DNA from: Spongiibacter tropicus DSM 19543
GTDB lineage: Bacteria > Pseudomonadota > Gammaproteobacteria > Pseudomonadales > Spongiibacteraceae
Direction: 5' to 3'
Length of the DNA stretch: 64,000 nucleotides
NCBI RefSeq assembly: GCF_000420325.1
Contig: NZ_ATUS01000001.1
Coordinates: 1,864,463 to 1,928,462 of the forward strand
Of this stretch, positions 52,542 through 61,560 are shown in pieces (positions within the stretch are counted from its first letter, which is position 1; every line of letters begins with the position of its first letter). Below the pieces are notes generated by a model. That model was not told the DNA's origin. It ran no database searches and saw only the letters and a program-made list of their open reading frames with translations. A program made the translations under genes and the position numbers.

Positions 52542-53108
52542 CTATTGTGATGCCGCAACAGAGTTCTGCTCTGCGGCCATCTCGGTTACGTCAAAAATAG
52601 TGTAGGACAGGGTGATGACGTGAACATCTTTAGGCAAATCGCGATCGACAATAAAGCGCAGCGGCATGTCGGCTTTTTCACCAGCCTCCAGCGGCTGCTG
52701 GTTAAAGCAGAAGCACTCCGTTTTATGGAAGTACTCCGCCGCGCGTGATGGCACGATGCTGGGAATAGACTGGGACACCATAAATTTGTCCTGCGTATTC
52801 TTGGCATGGAACGTCACCGTTGTCGCCTCACCGGGGTGAACAACAACCTGGCTGATATTCGGGCCAAACTCCCAGGGCATCTGCTCGTTGTTTTGAGCAA
52901 CGAACTGCACCTTCACTGTACGCTCAGTATCGATATTGCTCTCGACGACTTCATAGCGGCCGCCGGTCTTGCCATTGATGCCCAGCACTTCGCACAAGGC
53001 GTCGTACAAGGGGGGCATCACCCACATGGCAAACGCAAACATTGCAACCACCAAGACCATCAGCTTACCGCTGGTTTTAATGATGTTGTTCTGCGTTGTG
53101 TTTGCCAT
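52542..53108 (-). CDS. ctaG: Cytochrome c oxidase assembly protein CtaG/COX11
   Basis: 188 aa with an N-terminal anchor and the copper motif KTECFCFNQQPLEAGE (about 128-143). COX11/CtaG inserts copper into the CuB site of subunit I. Placed between coxA and coxC, the usual order. Confidence 0.95.
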   Translation of the reverse strand: MANTTQNNIIKTSGKLMVLVVAMFAFAMWVMPPLYDALCEVLGINGKTGGRYEVVESNIDTERTVKVQFVAQNNEQMPWEFGPNISQVVVHPGEATTVTFHAKNTQDKFMVSQSIPSIVPSRAAEYFHKTECFCFNQQPLEAGEKADMPLRFIVDRDLPKDVHVITLSYTIFDVTEMAAEQNSVAASQ

Positions 53109-53120
53109 GACTGACCTCTC

Positions 53121-54677
53121 TTACTTAACTTCCGGCGGCGTGCTGAAAGTATGGTAAGGCGCGGGGCTGGGCACCGTCCACTCAAGGGTGGTAGCACCAT
53201 CCCATACTTTCGCATCAGATACTGGCTTGCCGTGGGTAATAGTACGAACCACGTTGAACAAGAACAGCAGCTGGCTGGAGCCGTAGATGAACGCACCGAT
53301 GGACGAGATCATGTTGAAATCTGCGAACATCAGGTTGTAGTCAGGAATACGGCGCGGCATGCCTGCCAGACCCACAAAGTGCTGCGGGAAGAAGGTCAGG
53401 TTGAAACCGATGAACGAAATCCAGAAATGGGTTTTACCCATGGTCTCGTTGTACATACGGCCAGTCCACTTGGGCAGCCAGTAGTATACCGCTGCAGACA
53501 GCGCAAAGATCGCACCCGCCACCATGGTGTAGTGGAAGTGAGCAACAACAAAGTAGCTGTCGTGGTACTGGAAGTCCGCGGGCGCCATTGCCAGCATCAG
53601 GCCAGAGAAACCACCGATGGTGAACAGGAATACCTTGGCGATCGCAAACAGCATCGGCGTTTCAAGGGTAATAGAGCCCTTGAACATGGTGGTAATCCAG
53701 TTAAACACCTTCGCGGCTGTCGGAACGGCGATCAGCATGGTCGCGTACATGAAGAACAGCTCACCGGCAATCGGCAGACCCACCGTATACATGTGGTGAA
53801 CCCACACGATGAACGACAGGAAAGCGATCGACGCTGTAGCGTAAACCATAGAGGCGTAACCAAACAGCGGCTTGCGGGAGAAGGTCGGAATGATCTCGGA
53901 CACAACACCGAAGGCCGGCAGAATGATGATGTATACCTCGGGGTGACCAAAGAACCAGAACACGTGCTGGAACAGAACCGGGTCGCCGCCACCTGCTGCG
54001 TTAAAGAAGCTGGTACCGAAGTGGATATCCATCAGCATCATGGTCACCGCGCCAGCCAGTACGGGCATAACCGCAACCAGCAGGAAAGCCGTGATCAGCC
54101 AGGTCCATACAAACATCGGCATCTTCATGTAAGTCATGCCCGGAGCGCGCATGTTTACAACGGTTGCGATGATGTTGATGGAGCCCATGATCGACGAAAT
54201 ACCCATCGCGTGAACCGCGAAGATAAAGAAGGTTACGCTCGGCGGCGCATAGGTCGTCGACAGCGGCGCGTAGAACGTCCAACCGAAGTTAGGACCGCCC
54301 CCTTCCATGAACAGGGTAGATGCCAGCATCAGAAAGGTCGGAGGAAGAATCCAGAACGACCAGTTGTTCATCCGCGGCAGCGCCATATCGGGCGCACCAA
54401 TCATCATCGGAATCATCCAGTTCGCCAGGCCAACAAAGGCCGGCATGATGGCGCCGAAAACCATGACCAGACCGTGCATGGTGGTCATCTGGTTAAAGAA
54501 TTCCGGCTCTACAATTTGCAGACCGGGTTGGAATAGCTCAGCGCGAATAACCATGGCGAACGAGCCGCCCAACAGGAACATCGCGAAGCTGAACCACAGA
54601 TACATCGAGCCGATGTCTTTGTGGTTGGTGGTGGTTAACCACCGGGTGAAACCTTTAGCAGGTCCGTGAGCACCCAT
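53121..54677 (-). CDS. coxA: Cytochrome c oxidase subunit I
   Basis: 518 aa with twelve helices. Heme-copper ligands appear in WFFGHPEVYIIILPAFG (CuB His plus cross-linked Tyr), FIVWVHHMYTVG (CuB His pair) and YFVVAHFHYTMVAGA (heme ligands); HGLVMVFGAIMPAF holds the low-spin heme His. It reduces O2 to water and pumps protons. Confidence 0.97.
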   Translation of the reverse strand: MGAHGPAKGFTRWLTTTNHKDIGSMYLWFSFAMFLLGGSFAMVIRAELFQPGLQIVEPEFFNQMTTMHGLVMVFGAIMPAFVGLANWMIPMMIGAPDMALPRMNNWSFWILPPTFLMLASTLFMEGGGPNFGWTFYAPLSTTYAPPSVTFFIFAVHAMGISSIMGSINIIATVVNMRAPGMTYMKMPMFVWTWLITAFLLVAVMPVLAGAVTMMLMDIHFGTSFFNAAGGGDPVLFQHVFWFFGHPEVYIIILPAFGVVSEIIPTFSRKPLFGYASMVYATASIAFLSFIVWVHHMYTVGLPIAGELFFMYATMLIAVPTAAKVFNWITTMFKGSITLETPMLFAIAKVFLFTIGGFSGLMLAMAPADFQYHDSYFVVAHFHYTMVAGAIFALSAAVYYWLPKWTGRMYNETMGKTHFWISFIGFNLTFFPQHFVGLAGMPRRIPDYNLMFADFNMISSIGAFIYGSSQLLFLFNVVRTITHGKPVSDAKVWDGATTLEWTVPSPAPYHTFSTPPEVK

Positions 54678-54688
54678 GTTGAATCCTC

Positions 54689-55852
54689 CTACTGACCTTT
54701 CTTGAAGTTGTAAACATCGATCGGCTGTACTTTGTCACCCATGTTGTTGCCAAAGGCATTACGGGTGTAAGTCACTACTGCCGCGAGATCGACATCGTTC
54801 AGCTGACCACCAAAGGCCTGCATGGCAGTGCCTGGTACGCCGTTAACCAACACATTGATCTGCTGGGCAACTTCGCCGGTCGCAATCGGGCTGTTGGCAA
54901 TAGGTTTACCCACGCCACCTTCACCGTTAGCGCCGTGACAAGCAACACAAGAACGGTTGTAAACGGTTTTGCCGCGCTCAACCAGCTCATCCATGCTGAA
55001 GGTCTGTTCCATCAGCTTTTTGATTTCTGCTGCTTCGGCCTGCTTATCAGCCATCCACGTCTTGTAGTCGGCTTCTTCAACAACGTTGACAACAATGGGC
55101 ATGAAGCCGTGGTCACGACCACAAAGCTCTGCACACTGGCCGCGATACACGCCGGTTTCGGTGGCATTTGTCCACGCTTCGTTAATAAAGCCGGGAATCG
55201 CATCGCGCTTAACTGCCAGGGCGGGAACCCACCAAGCGTGGAGCACGTCGTTTGCAGTGACGAGGAAACGTACTTTTTTGCCAACCGGCAGAACCAGGGG
55301 CTCATCAACTTCCAGCAGGTAGTTGGACCCTTTGTCTTCGGTATTGCCGATCTCAGCTTTGTCCGTCAGCAGCGAGGAGAAGAAACTGACATTGTCGCCT
55401 TCGGGGTTGATGTACTCGTACTTCCACTTCCACTGGTAGCCGGTAATCAGAATGTCCAGCTCAGCGTCGTCAGTGTCGTAGATCTCGATCAACGTGTTGG
55501 TGGCCGGCACTGCCATGAGGATCAACAGCAGGAAAGGCACAACCGTCCACGCGATTTCCAGTTTGGTATTTTCGTGGAAAGTCGCCGGCTCCTGGTGACG
55601 ATCGCGGCGGTACGCAAATACCGAGTAGAACATCACGGCAAAAACAATGACACCGACGGCAACGCAGATCCAAAGTACCAGCATATGCAGGTCATAGATC
55701 TTGGCGCCAACTTCAGTGACGCCTGGCGTCATATTGGTTTGCCAACGCTGGGGGCTACCATCATTCGCCCACGCGCCAGTACTAAACAGGCTAAGCAGCA
55801 TCAGCACAGGACTAAGCGCCAGCTTATACAGCCGTTTCGCTTGTAGATACAT
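54689..55852 (-). CDS. coxB: Cytochrome c oxidase subunit II with fused cytochrome c domain
   Basis: 387 aa: signal peptide, two helices, cupredoxin domain with the CuA site GQCAELCGRDHGFMP (about 230-244), and a C-terminal cytochrome c domain with C-V-A-C-H (about 300) and a Met ligand near AMQAFGG. The fusion marks a caa3-type oxidase, able to take electrons from the soluble cytochromes encoded at 39-40 kb. First gene of the operon. Confidence 0.96.
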   Translation of the reverse strand: MYLQAKRLYKLALSPVLMLLSLFSTGAWANDGSPQRWQTNMTPGVTEVGAKIYDLHMLVLWICVAVGVIVFAVMFYSVFAYRRDRHQEPATFHENTKLEIAWTVVPFLLLILMAVPATNTLIEIYDTDDAELDILITGYQWKWKYEYINPEGDNVSFFSSLLTDKAEIGNTEDKGSNYLLEVDEPLVLPVGKKVRFLVTANDVLHAWWVPALAVKRDAIPGFINEAWTNATETGVYRGQCAELCGRDHGFMPIVVNVVEEADYKTWMADKQAEAAEIKKLMEQTFSMDELVERGKTVYNRSCVACHGANGEGGVGKPIANSPIATGEVAQQINVLVNGVPGTAMQAFGGQLNDVDLAAVVTYTRNAFGNNMGDKVQPIDVYNFKKGQ

Positions 55853-56318
55853 CTCCCGTGTCTCCGTATAAGTTATAAAAACCCCTCTGCTTACCTACGG
55901 CTGGCAATACACAGCGGTTTCCACTCTTTGGAACGCCTTCGCGATTTAAGGAGGGTTACCAAAAAAAGACGAGCAGCGGCACCGCTCAGTGAAGAACGGA
56001 AGTCCCCTCATCTTTCTTTATAATTGTGTATAAACCCGCGCTGAGTCAGCTTTGGGTGCGACAAAACGCCGCAATTATAAACCTGAAGAAAGCAGCAAGG
56101 CTACTCCGAAGCGGCGCAAATCCGAGTGCACAGCATTAAAGCCGAAACACCCCTGAATGCACTCAACACAAATTAGGCGCCCACATAGCCTTCAGAACCA
56201 CTATATATTGCGAATTTTCGCCAGTTTGGCAACGCCAAAAAAGTTGGTCAAATTTGCACCGGTCTTGTGCAAAACCCTCACACACCCCGTACACTGCGCG
56301 CTCAACGGGAAATCAGCC
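55853..56318. other. 466-bp intergenic region between coxB and the MATE gene
   Basis: It holds the coxB promoter region: AT-rich TTATAAAGAAAG and TATACACAATTATAAA segments (about 56015-56035) on the minus strand. Towards the MATE gene it holds a 21-bp inverted repeat (56253-56273) over a possible promoter. No ORF or RNA structure that I can support. Confidence 0.6.
56253..56273. promoter_or_regulatory. Palindromic operator candidate upstream of the MATE pump gene
   Basis: TTTGCAC (56253-56259) and GTGCAAA (56267-56273) are exact complements with a 7-nt centre. TTGTGC within it and TACACT at 56290-56295 could be -35 and -10 boxes, so a bound repressor would block the promoter. Confidence 0.45.
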
Positions 56319-57641
56319 ATGTCGTCGCAAACCAAAAGCCTCAACGCCGAAGCCTGGTCGCTGTCCTGGCCGATGATTCTGGCCAATTTGTCGATTCCGC
56401 TGTTTGGTCTGGTTGATACCGCCATCCTGGGCCACTTGCCAGACAGTCGCTACCTGAGCGCAGTCGCCATCGGCAGCAGCCTGCTATCCCTGTGTTATTG
56501 GGCATTTGGCTTCTTGCGTATGGGTACCACCGGCGCGAGCGCCCAAAGCCATCACGAAGACAGCAGCGCCCTGTTGGTAAAAGCACTGGGAGCCGGAATA
56601 CTGCTGGGCTGCCTGATTTTCCTGGCAGGCCCAGCATTGCGAAGCGTCGGCCTTTCACTGATGAATGCCAGTGACTCCCTGCAACCGATAGCCAGCGACT
56701 ACCTTTATTGGCGCCTTTACGGCGCTCCGGCGGTGCTTTGCAGCTACGCGATCACGGGCTGGCTGCTGGGACAACGCCAAGCGCGATGGCCTCTGCTGAT
56801 CGCCGTATGCGGCAACTGCGCCAACATCCTGCTGGACTTGCTGTTTATTATCGGACTGGAGATGAACAGCACTGGCGCAGCCATCGCCAGCACAATCAGC
56901 GAGTACCTGGCACTGATTCTTGGCCTCTGGGCCACCCGCAAGCCGCTCAGCCAAGCGATTCGCAGAGGGCTCAAACAAAGCCTTCAGCAAGGACCCACGA
57001 TACGCCGGTTCGCAAAAAACAACTTCGAGATTTTTGTGCGTACCGCCTCGCTGCTTTTCAGCCTCAGCTTTTTCACGGCACAAGGGGCATCGCAGGGCGC
57101 AACCACACTGGCAGCGAACGCCATTTTGATGCAATTGGTCATGGCCGCCGCTTATGGCATGGACGGCTTCGCACATGCCGCCGAAGCACTGGCTGGCAGA
57201 GCCTTTGCCGATAGCGATCGGCAGCGCTTCATAGCAGTATGCCGCTGCTGCGGGCGCTGGGCACTGTATTCGGCGATTGCCGCCAGCCTGCTTTTACTCG
57301 TAGCCGAAACACCTCTGCTCGACACCATGACTGACCTTCCCGATGTCCGCAGCGCAGCCAGCGAATACTACAACTGGCTGATTATCCTCCCACTAGCAAG
57401 CGCAGCCTGCTATTGCTACGACGGCATTTTCATTGGCGCGCTACGCACCAAGGCACTGCAATATTGCATGCTTGTCAGTGTCTTCGGGCTCTATTTGCCT
57501 ATCTGGTACACCAGCCAGAGCTGGGGTAATCACGGCTTATGGTTCGCCTTTACCTGCCTGAATATCGCCCGAGGGGTAACACTTGCCCTATGTTTTGTGT
57601 GGATATTTTCCCCGTCACGCTGGCAAAACATCCTCCGGTAA
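56319..57641 (+). CDS. MATE-family efflux transporter, DinF-like
   Basis: 440 aa from the ATG at 56319 (MSSQTKSLNAEAWSLSWPMIL); the open frame extends upstream to 56157 but without a signal. Twelve helices in two bundles with PLFGLVDTAILGHL and a DinF-like second half (MDGFAHAAEALAGRAF). Exports cationic drugs or bile-salt-like compounds with Na+ or H+. Alone, with a palindrome upstream. Confidence 0.88.
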   Translation: MSSQTKSLNAEAWSLSWPMILANLSIPLFGLVDTAILGHLPDSRYLSAVAIGSSLLSLCYWAFGFLRMGTTGASAQSHHEDSSALLVKALGAGILLGCLIFLAGPALRSVGLSLMNASDSLQPIASDYLYWRLYGAPAVLCSYAITGWLLGQRQARWPLLIAVCGNCANILLDLLFIIGLEMNSTGAAIASTISEYLALILGLWATRKPLSQAIRRGLKQSLQQGPTIRRFAKNNFEIFVRTASLLFSLSFFTAQGASQGATTLAANAILMQLVMAAAYGMDGFAHAAEALAGRAFADSDRQRFIAVCRCCGRWALYSAIAASLLLLVAETPLLDTMTDLPDVRSAASEYYNWLIILPLASAACYCYDGIFIGALRTKALQYCMLVSVFGLYLPIWYTSQSWGNHGLWFAFTCLNIARGVTLALCFVWIFSPSRWQNILR

Positions 57642-57745
57642 CACTTCTCCGCCCACCAAAACCCACCGAAAACCCGGATTTTCCCCGCACAATCTTTAAA
57701 TTTGTGTAATTTTTCATCGAATCCGACATTTAAGTCGTAACACTT
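57576..57745. repeat. Three direct copies of GTAACACTT before a small secreted-protein gene
   Basis: GTAACACTT at 57576-57584, 57638-57646 and 57737-57745, the first inside the end of the MATE gene, the second just at its stop and the third 70 bp before the ATG at 57815. The 8-mer GTAACACT also forms the palindrome at 43605-43635. Confidence 0.5.
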
Positions 57746-57814
57746 CGTGCATTTAGTGTGTATTTTGGTAGCATACAACTACACACCCTTCCACATCAGT
57801 AACGAGGCAAGACC

Positions 57815-58129
57815 ATGAAACGTTTATCGATGGGCGCGATCGCCCTGGTGATGTATGTCTCGGCCAGCAGCGCACATGCCGCCTGCGCGATGGCTGCCAT
57901 TATGGGCGCACCCGCACTGCCCGCTTTTTCGGAAAGCAGCATCGAAGAAGTCGCCGCTCTGCGCGAACGTGTGAATGAATACATTGAAACGGCCAGCAAA
58001 CGCCTGGAGTCTTGTCAGGCTCCGGATGCTTTTGTGTACAACTACGCCGTCGGACGCTTGGAAAGCTACGCCCAGCAGTACAACGGCCTAGCTCGCCAGT
58101 ACAACCAGCGCGTTGCCGCGCTCGACTAA
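57815..58129 (+). CDS. Small exported helical protein of unknown function
   Basis: 104 aa with a signal peptide (cleavage after SSAHA, residue 22) and a mature part of mostly helix with a heptad-like pattern (about 45-100) and two Cys residues (24 and 67) that could form a disulfide. ATG after ACGAGGCAAGACC. No family recognised. Between the MATE gene and a terminator shared with the LysR gene. Confidence 0.65.
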   Translation: MKRLSMGAIALVMYVSASSAHAACAMAAIMGAPALPAFSESSIEEVAALRERVNEYIETASKRLESCQAPDAFVYNYAVGRLESYAQQYNGLARQYNQRVAALD

Positions 58130-58162
58130 GTTTTTGCTCCACCCAGTGTCTTAACTTTATTT

Positions 58163-58185
58163 GAGGCCTTCGGGCCTCCTTTTTT
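58163..58185. terminator. Terminator after the small exported-protein gene
   Basis: GAGGCC-TTCG-GGCCTC (58163-58178), followed by a run of T. It overlaps the end of the convergent LysR gene. Confidence 0.85.
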
Positions 58186-59092
58186 ATGCCTCTAAGCCGC
58201 AGTCCAGGCGACCAACTGCCGCTTTCAGTAATGCCTCTGCCCGGCGGGTCACCGGCCCTGCCAGTTCGCGATCAGGAAGCACGATAAACAAATCAGCAAA
58301 GCGTTCGCGGCCCTCTCGCAACGGCAATACCTGCAACTCACCACTGGCCAGCTGCTCATGCATGACCACTTCTGGCAGCCATGCAAAGCCCAAACCGCGG
58401 CAAACCGCCTTGAGCGACATATCCATGCGGCTAACCGTGAGACGCTGCGCAGCATCCAGCCAGCCAGAGTCCCGGCGGCGACGCACAGCCGAATCGCGCA
58501 CAACGACCTGGCGGTGAGGGCGCAGGTCACGGTAACTCAGCTCTCGCTCCATTTGGTGAAGAGGGTGGTCTCGGTGGGCAACCGCCAGAAAGCGCACCCG
58601 CAGCAGGGGATCACCAAGAAACCCTGGCGGCACGATACCGGTGATCGCAATATCACAGCGTTGCTCAAGCAGCGCTTCTTCCGCACCACTTAACACGGTT
58701 TCAATGCTTTCAAGCCGAGTCTCCGGACATTCCTCAGCCAGCACAGCCAGGCAGTCCAGCATCGCACTCTGTGGAAACAACGTATCACTGACGATCCGCA
58801 ACTGCGGCTCCCAGCCCGCCGACACAGCTTTGGCCGAGGTTTCCACCCGTACCGCCTCGTCCAGCAGCGCACGCCCGCGCCGATACAGAATTTGCCCAGC
58901 TTCCGTCAGCTCCGCCTTTCTGCCGCGAATTTCGAACAAAGCGACATCCAACTGCTCTTCCAGCTTCTGAATCGCATAGGTCACCGCCGACTGACTCTTG
59001 TGCAGGGCTTCCGCAGCACGGGCATAACTGCCTTCGTCCACGACGGCCATAAAGCAGTGCCACTGATCGAGGCTGGTTCGCGGTCCACGCAT
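58184..59092 (-). CDS. LysR-family transcriptional regulator
   Basis: 302 aa. N-terminal winged helix (LDQWHCFMAVVDEGSYARAAEA, KSQSAVTYAIQKLEEQLDVALF) and a LysR substrate-binding domain. No effector motif is readable. Divergent from the carboxylesterase gene, with an inverted repeat GCAAG-N6-CTTGC in the gap, so it probably controls the esterase and itself. Confidence 0.88.
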   Translation of the reverse strand: MRGPRTSLDQWHCFMAVVDEGSYARAAEALHKSQSAVTYAIQKLEEQLDVALFEIRGRKAELTEAGQILYRRGRALLDEAVRVETSAKAVSAGWEPQLRIVSDTLFPQSAMLDCLAVLAEECPETRLESIETVLSGAEEALLEQRCDIAITGIVPPGFLGDPLLRVRFLAVAHRDHPLHQMERELSYRDLRPHRQVVVRDSAVRRRRDSGWLDAAQRLTVSRMDMSLKAVCRGLGFAWLPEVVMHEQLASGELQVLPLREGRERFADLFIVLPDRELAGPVTRRAEALLKAAVGRLDCGLEA

Positions 59093-59193
59093 AATTAATC
59101 AACTTATTTGATATGAGATAGGCAAAAACTGCGCGCTTTGAACGAGAAAATCAATATTAGCAAGCTGGCATTACGCATCTTTTGGCTTTGCTC

Positions 59194-59209
59194 GCAAGAT
59201 CAAACTTGC
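59194..59209. promoter_or_regulatory. Inverted repeat GCAAG-N6-CTTGC upstream of the esterase gene
   Basis: 5-bp arms at 59194-59198 and 59205-59209 in the LysR/esterase divergent gap, 62 bp before the esterase ATG. Size and symmetry suit a LysR site; only positional support. Confidence 0.35.
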
Positions 59210-59271
59210 ACACATGGTTAATATTATTCAGGATGTAGCGATTGAATAAGACAATAACAGGGTGCCATATC

Positions 59272-60792
59272 ATGCCGATATTTCGAGCCAGCATAGCCGC
59301 TGTCGTGCTGGCTATTAGCTCAGCCACCATAGCCCAGAGTTCAGATCCGATCGTCGCCACGGACCTAGGAAAAGTCAGAGGCCGGGCGCTCGAGCAAGGT
59401 GCGGCTTATCTCGGTATTCCCTACGCGGCGCCCCCAGTCGGCACCCGGCGCTGGCAGGAAACCCAAGCCGCACAGCCCTGGGAAGGCATTCACGATGGCC
59501 GCGAGTTCGGCCCCGACTGCATTCAACCCCCGCGAAGAGGGAAAGCCCCGGCGCGACAGAGCGAAGACTGCCTGACGCTGAATATTGTTGTCCCAGAGCA
59601 TGAAGGGCAGGACCTTCCCGTGTTGTTCTCCATCCACGGTGGCGCCTACTTTGTTGGCTCAGGCCGTTACATCGCCGAGCACATGCTGTCGCCCGTCGTG
59701 AAACGCGGCGTTATTCTGGTATCCCCAAACTATCGACTGGGGCGATTGGGCTTTTTCTCTCACCCGGCACTGACCGCAGAAGCTGGTCACGGCACAGGTA
59801 ATTTCTGGCTCAGCGACCAGATCGCCGCTCTGCAGTGGGTAAAACGCAATATTCGCGCCTTTGGCGGTGACCCTGACAAGATCACCCTGCTGGGTTGTTC
59901 GGCCGGGGGCTCAAGCGTCAACGCACTGATGACATCGCCCGCCTCGCAGGGACTGTTTGCCGGTGCAGCCGCCCACTCTGCTGGCGGGCTTTTCAATGCC
60001 GCACGCCCGCTGGCGCGAGCCGAACAGGAAGGGCTGGCCTTTGCACAACGCGCCGGTATCGACGGGGAAGGTGAGGAAACATTGTCGTTACTGAGACAAT
60101 TGAGCCCGACCGCCATCCTGAATGCCGACCCCGGCCCGCCAGACTACGGCGCCATTGTCGATCGCCACTTACTGCGCACATCGCTAGCAGAAGCCTTCGC
60201 CAGCGGACAGCAGTCTGCCGTGCCGTATATCTCGGGGTCGACCAGCGATGAAGCCAGCATCTTTGGGCTAATGGGCTTCGATGAGCAGGTGTTGAAGCAA
60301 AAGTTTGGCATTACGCTAAAAGACGTGGCGGAGATCTACCCAAATGCCTCATCGCCGCAAGACCTTCTGCGGCAGGTACAGACCGACTTCATGTTCACCT
60401 CAGCCGCCGTCGGCATGCCGGCTTTTGCCTCCCAGCGGGCACCAGCCTGGGCCTACCATTTTGACTATGTCCCGCAAGACAAACGCGAAACGCAAGCGGG
60501 GGCCGCTCATTGCGCCGATATGAATTACCTGTTCGGACTGACTCCAGCGACCAGTGACGGTGACCGCAAAACAGCCGAACGCCTGCGCGATTACTGGGCG
60601 GCATTCATCAAACACGGCAACCCTAATACCGGCTCAGAGCGCCCCCTTTGGCCTCAGGCGGCAGAACACCAAAGCCGAGTCCTCCTCATTGATCAAGATG
60701 GCGCCCACCCTCAAGCGAAATTTTCGCCAAAAGCGATGAATTTCTGGTGGCAGAAGTGGGCCAGCGATTCGGACTCAGACAGGCTGCCGTAG
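59272..60792 (+). CDS. Exported type-B carboxylesterase (alpha/beta hydrolase)
   Basis: 506 aa from the ATG at 59272 (a TTG start at 59242 would add ten residues). Signal peptide 1-21, then the type-B carboxylesterase fold: GKVRGRALEQGAAYLGIPYA, nucleophile elbow GCSAGGSSVN, Glu in STSDEASIF, and the His segment FIKHGNPNTG near the C-terminus complete a Ser-Glu-His triad. Hydrolyses carboxylic esters outside the cytoplasmic membrane; substrate not known. Divergent from a LysR gene. Confidence 0.88.
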   Translation: MPIFRASIAAVVLAISSATIAQSSDPIVATDLGKVRGRALEQGAAYLGIPYAAPPVGTRRWQETQAAQPWEGIHDGREFGPDCIQPPRRGKAPARQSEDCLTLNIVVPEHEGQDLPVLFSIHGGAYFVGSGRYIAEHMLSPVVKRGVILVSPNYRLGRLGFFSHPALTAEAGHGTGNFWLSDQIAALQWVKRNIRAFGGDPDKITLLGCSAGGSSVNALMTSPASQGLFAGAAAHSAGGLFNAARPLARAEQEGLAFAQRAGIDGEGEETLSLLRQLSPTAILNADPGPPDYGAIVDRHLLRTSLAEAFASGQQSAVPYISGSTSDEASIFGLMGFDEQVLKQKFGITLKDVAEIYPNASSPQDLLRQVQTDFMFTSAAVGMPAFASQRAPAWAYHFDYVPQDKRETQAGAAHCADMNYLFGLTPATSDGDRKTAERLRDYWAAFIKHGNPNTGSERPLWPQAAEHQSRVLLIDQDGAHPQAKFSPKAMNFWWQKWASDSDSDRLP

Positions 60793-60925
60793 CAACAGAT
60801 AGAGATAACGACCAGAAACAATCAAAATAATAGATCATATAGAGCATAAAAATGCGCTTTTTAACCAAATAAATAGATAGTTAACTAGTGCCATACCGAC
60901 AGTGATTCCTCAGGAGGAACCTAGT

Positions 60926-61531
60926 ATGAGCACACAGATTCTCTATCTCAGCAGCAGCCTGCGTGGCGCCGACAGCCAGTCTTCACAAATGGCCGACGAG
61001 TTCATCGCGCTGCGCAAAGAGGCCGGTGAAGACCTCACTATCGTGCATCGCGATTTGAATGCCGCACCTCTGCCACATATCGACGGTGAGCGCTTCGGCG
61101 CATTCACCACCCCCGCCAGTGAGCGCAGCAGCGCGCAGGCCGCCGTCGTGGCCGAGTCAGACGCGCTGATTCAGGAGCTGCGCGACGCCGATGAGCTGAT
61201 TATTGCCCTGCCCATGTACAACTTTGGTATTCCTTCAACCTTCAAGGCATGGATTGATCACGTGGCACGGGCCGGGGAAACCTTCCGCTACACTGAGAAC
61301 GGCCCGGTAGGCCTGGTGGGTGATAAGCCGGTGACCGTGCTGGCAGCCCGCGGCGGGCAATATGTCGGGACCGAGCTGGACACCCAAACGCTCTACGTGC
61401 GCCACATCTTCGGGTTGATGGGCGTCAGCAACATCCATTTTATCTACGCCGAAGGCCTGAACATGGGGCCTGAACACGCCAGCGCGGCTCGTCAGCAGGC
61501 CCGCGAAGCGATGCAGGCTCAGCTGCGCTGA
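60926..61531 (+). CDS. azoR: FMN-dependent NADH-azoreductase
   Basis: 201 aa from the ATG at 60926 with AGGAGGAA upstream. Flavodoxin-like fold: YLSSSLRGADSQSS for the FMN phosphate loop, PMYNFGIPSTFKAWIDHVARAG for the flavin site, and the C-terminal helix. Reduces azo compounds and quinones with NADH. First of a plus-strand chain with pirin and CBS genes. Confidence 0.92.
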   Translation: MSTQILYLSSSLRGADSQSSQMADEFIALRKEAGEDLTIVHRDLNAAPLPHIDGERFGAFTTPASERSSAQAAVVAESDALIQELRDADELIIALPMYNFGIPSTFKAWIDHVARAGETFRYTENGPVGLVGDKPVTVLAARGGQYVGTELDTQTLYVRHIFGLMGVSNIHFIYAEGLNMGPEHASAARQQAREAMQAQLR

Positions 61532-61560
61532 TATGGCCGCCCGCAGGAGGAGACAGTCCC

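Noticed and set aside
53151-54536. 461-codon plus-strand frame
   Set aside because: Antisense to coxA, whose heme and copper ligands are all visible; the frame has no domain.
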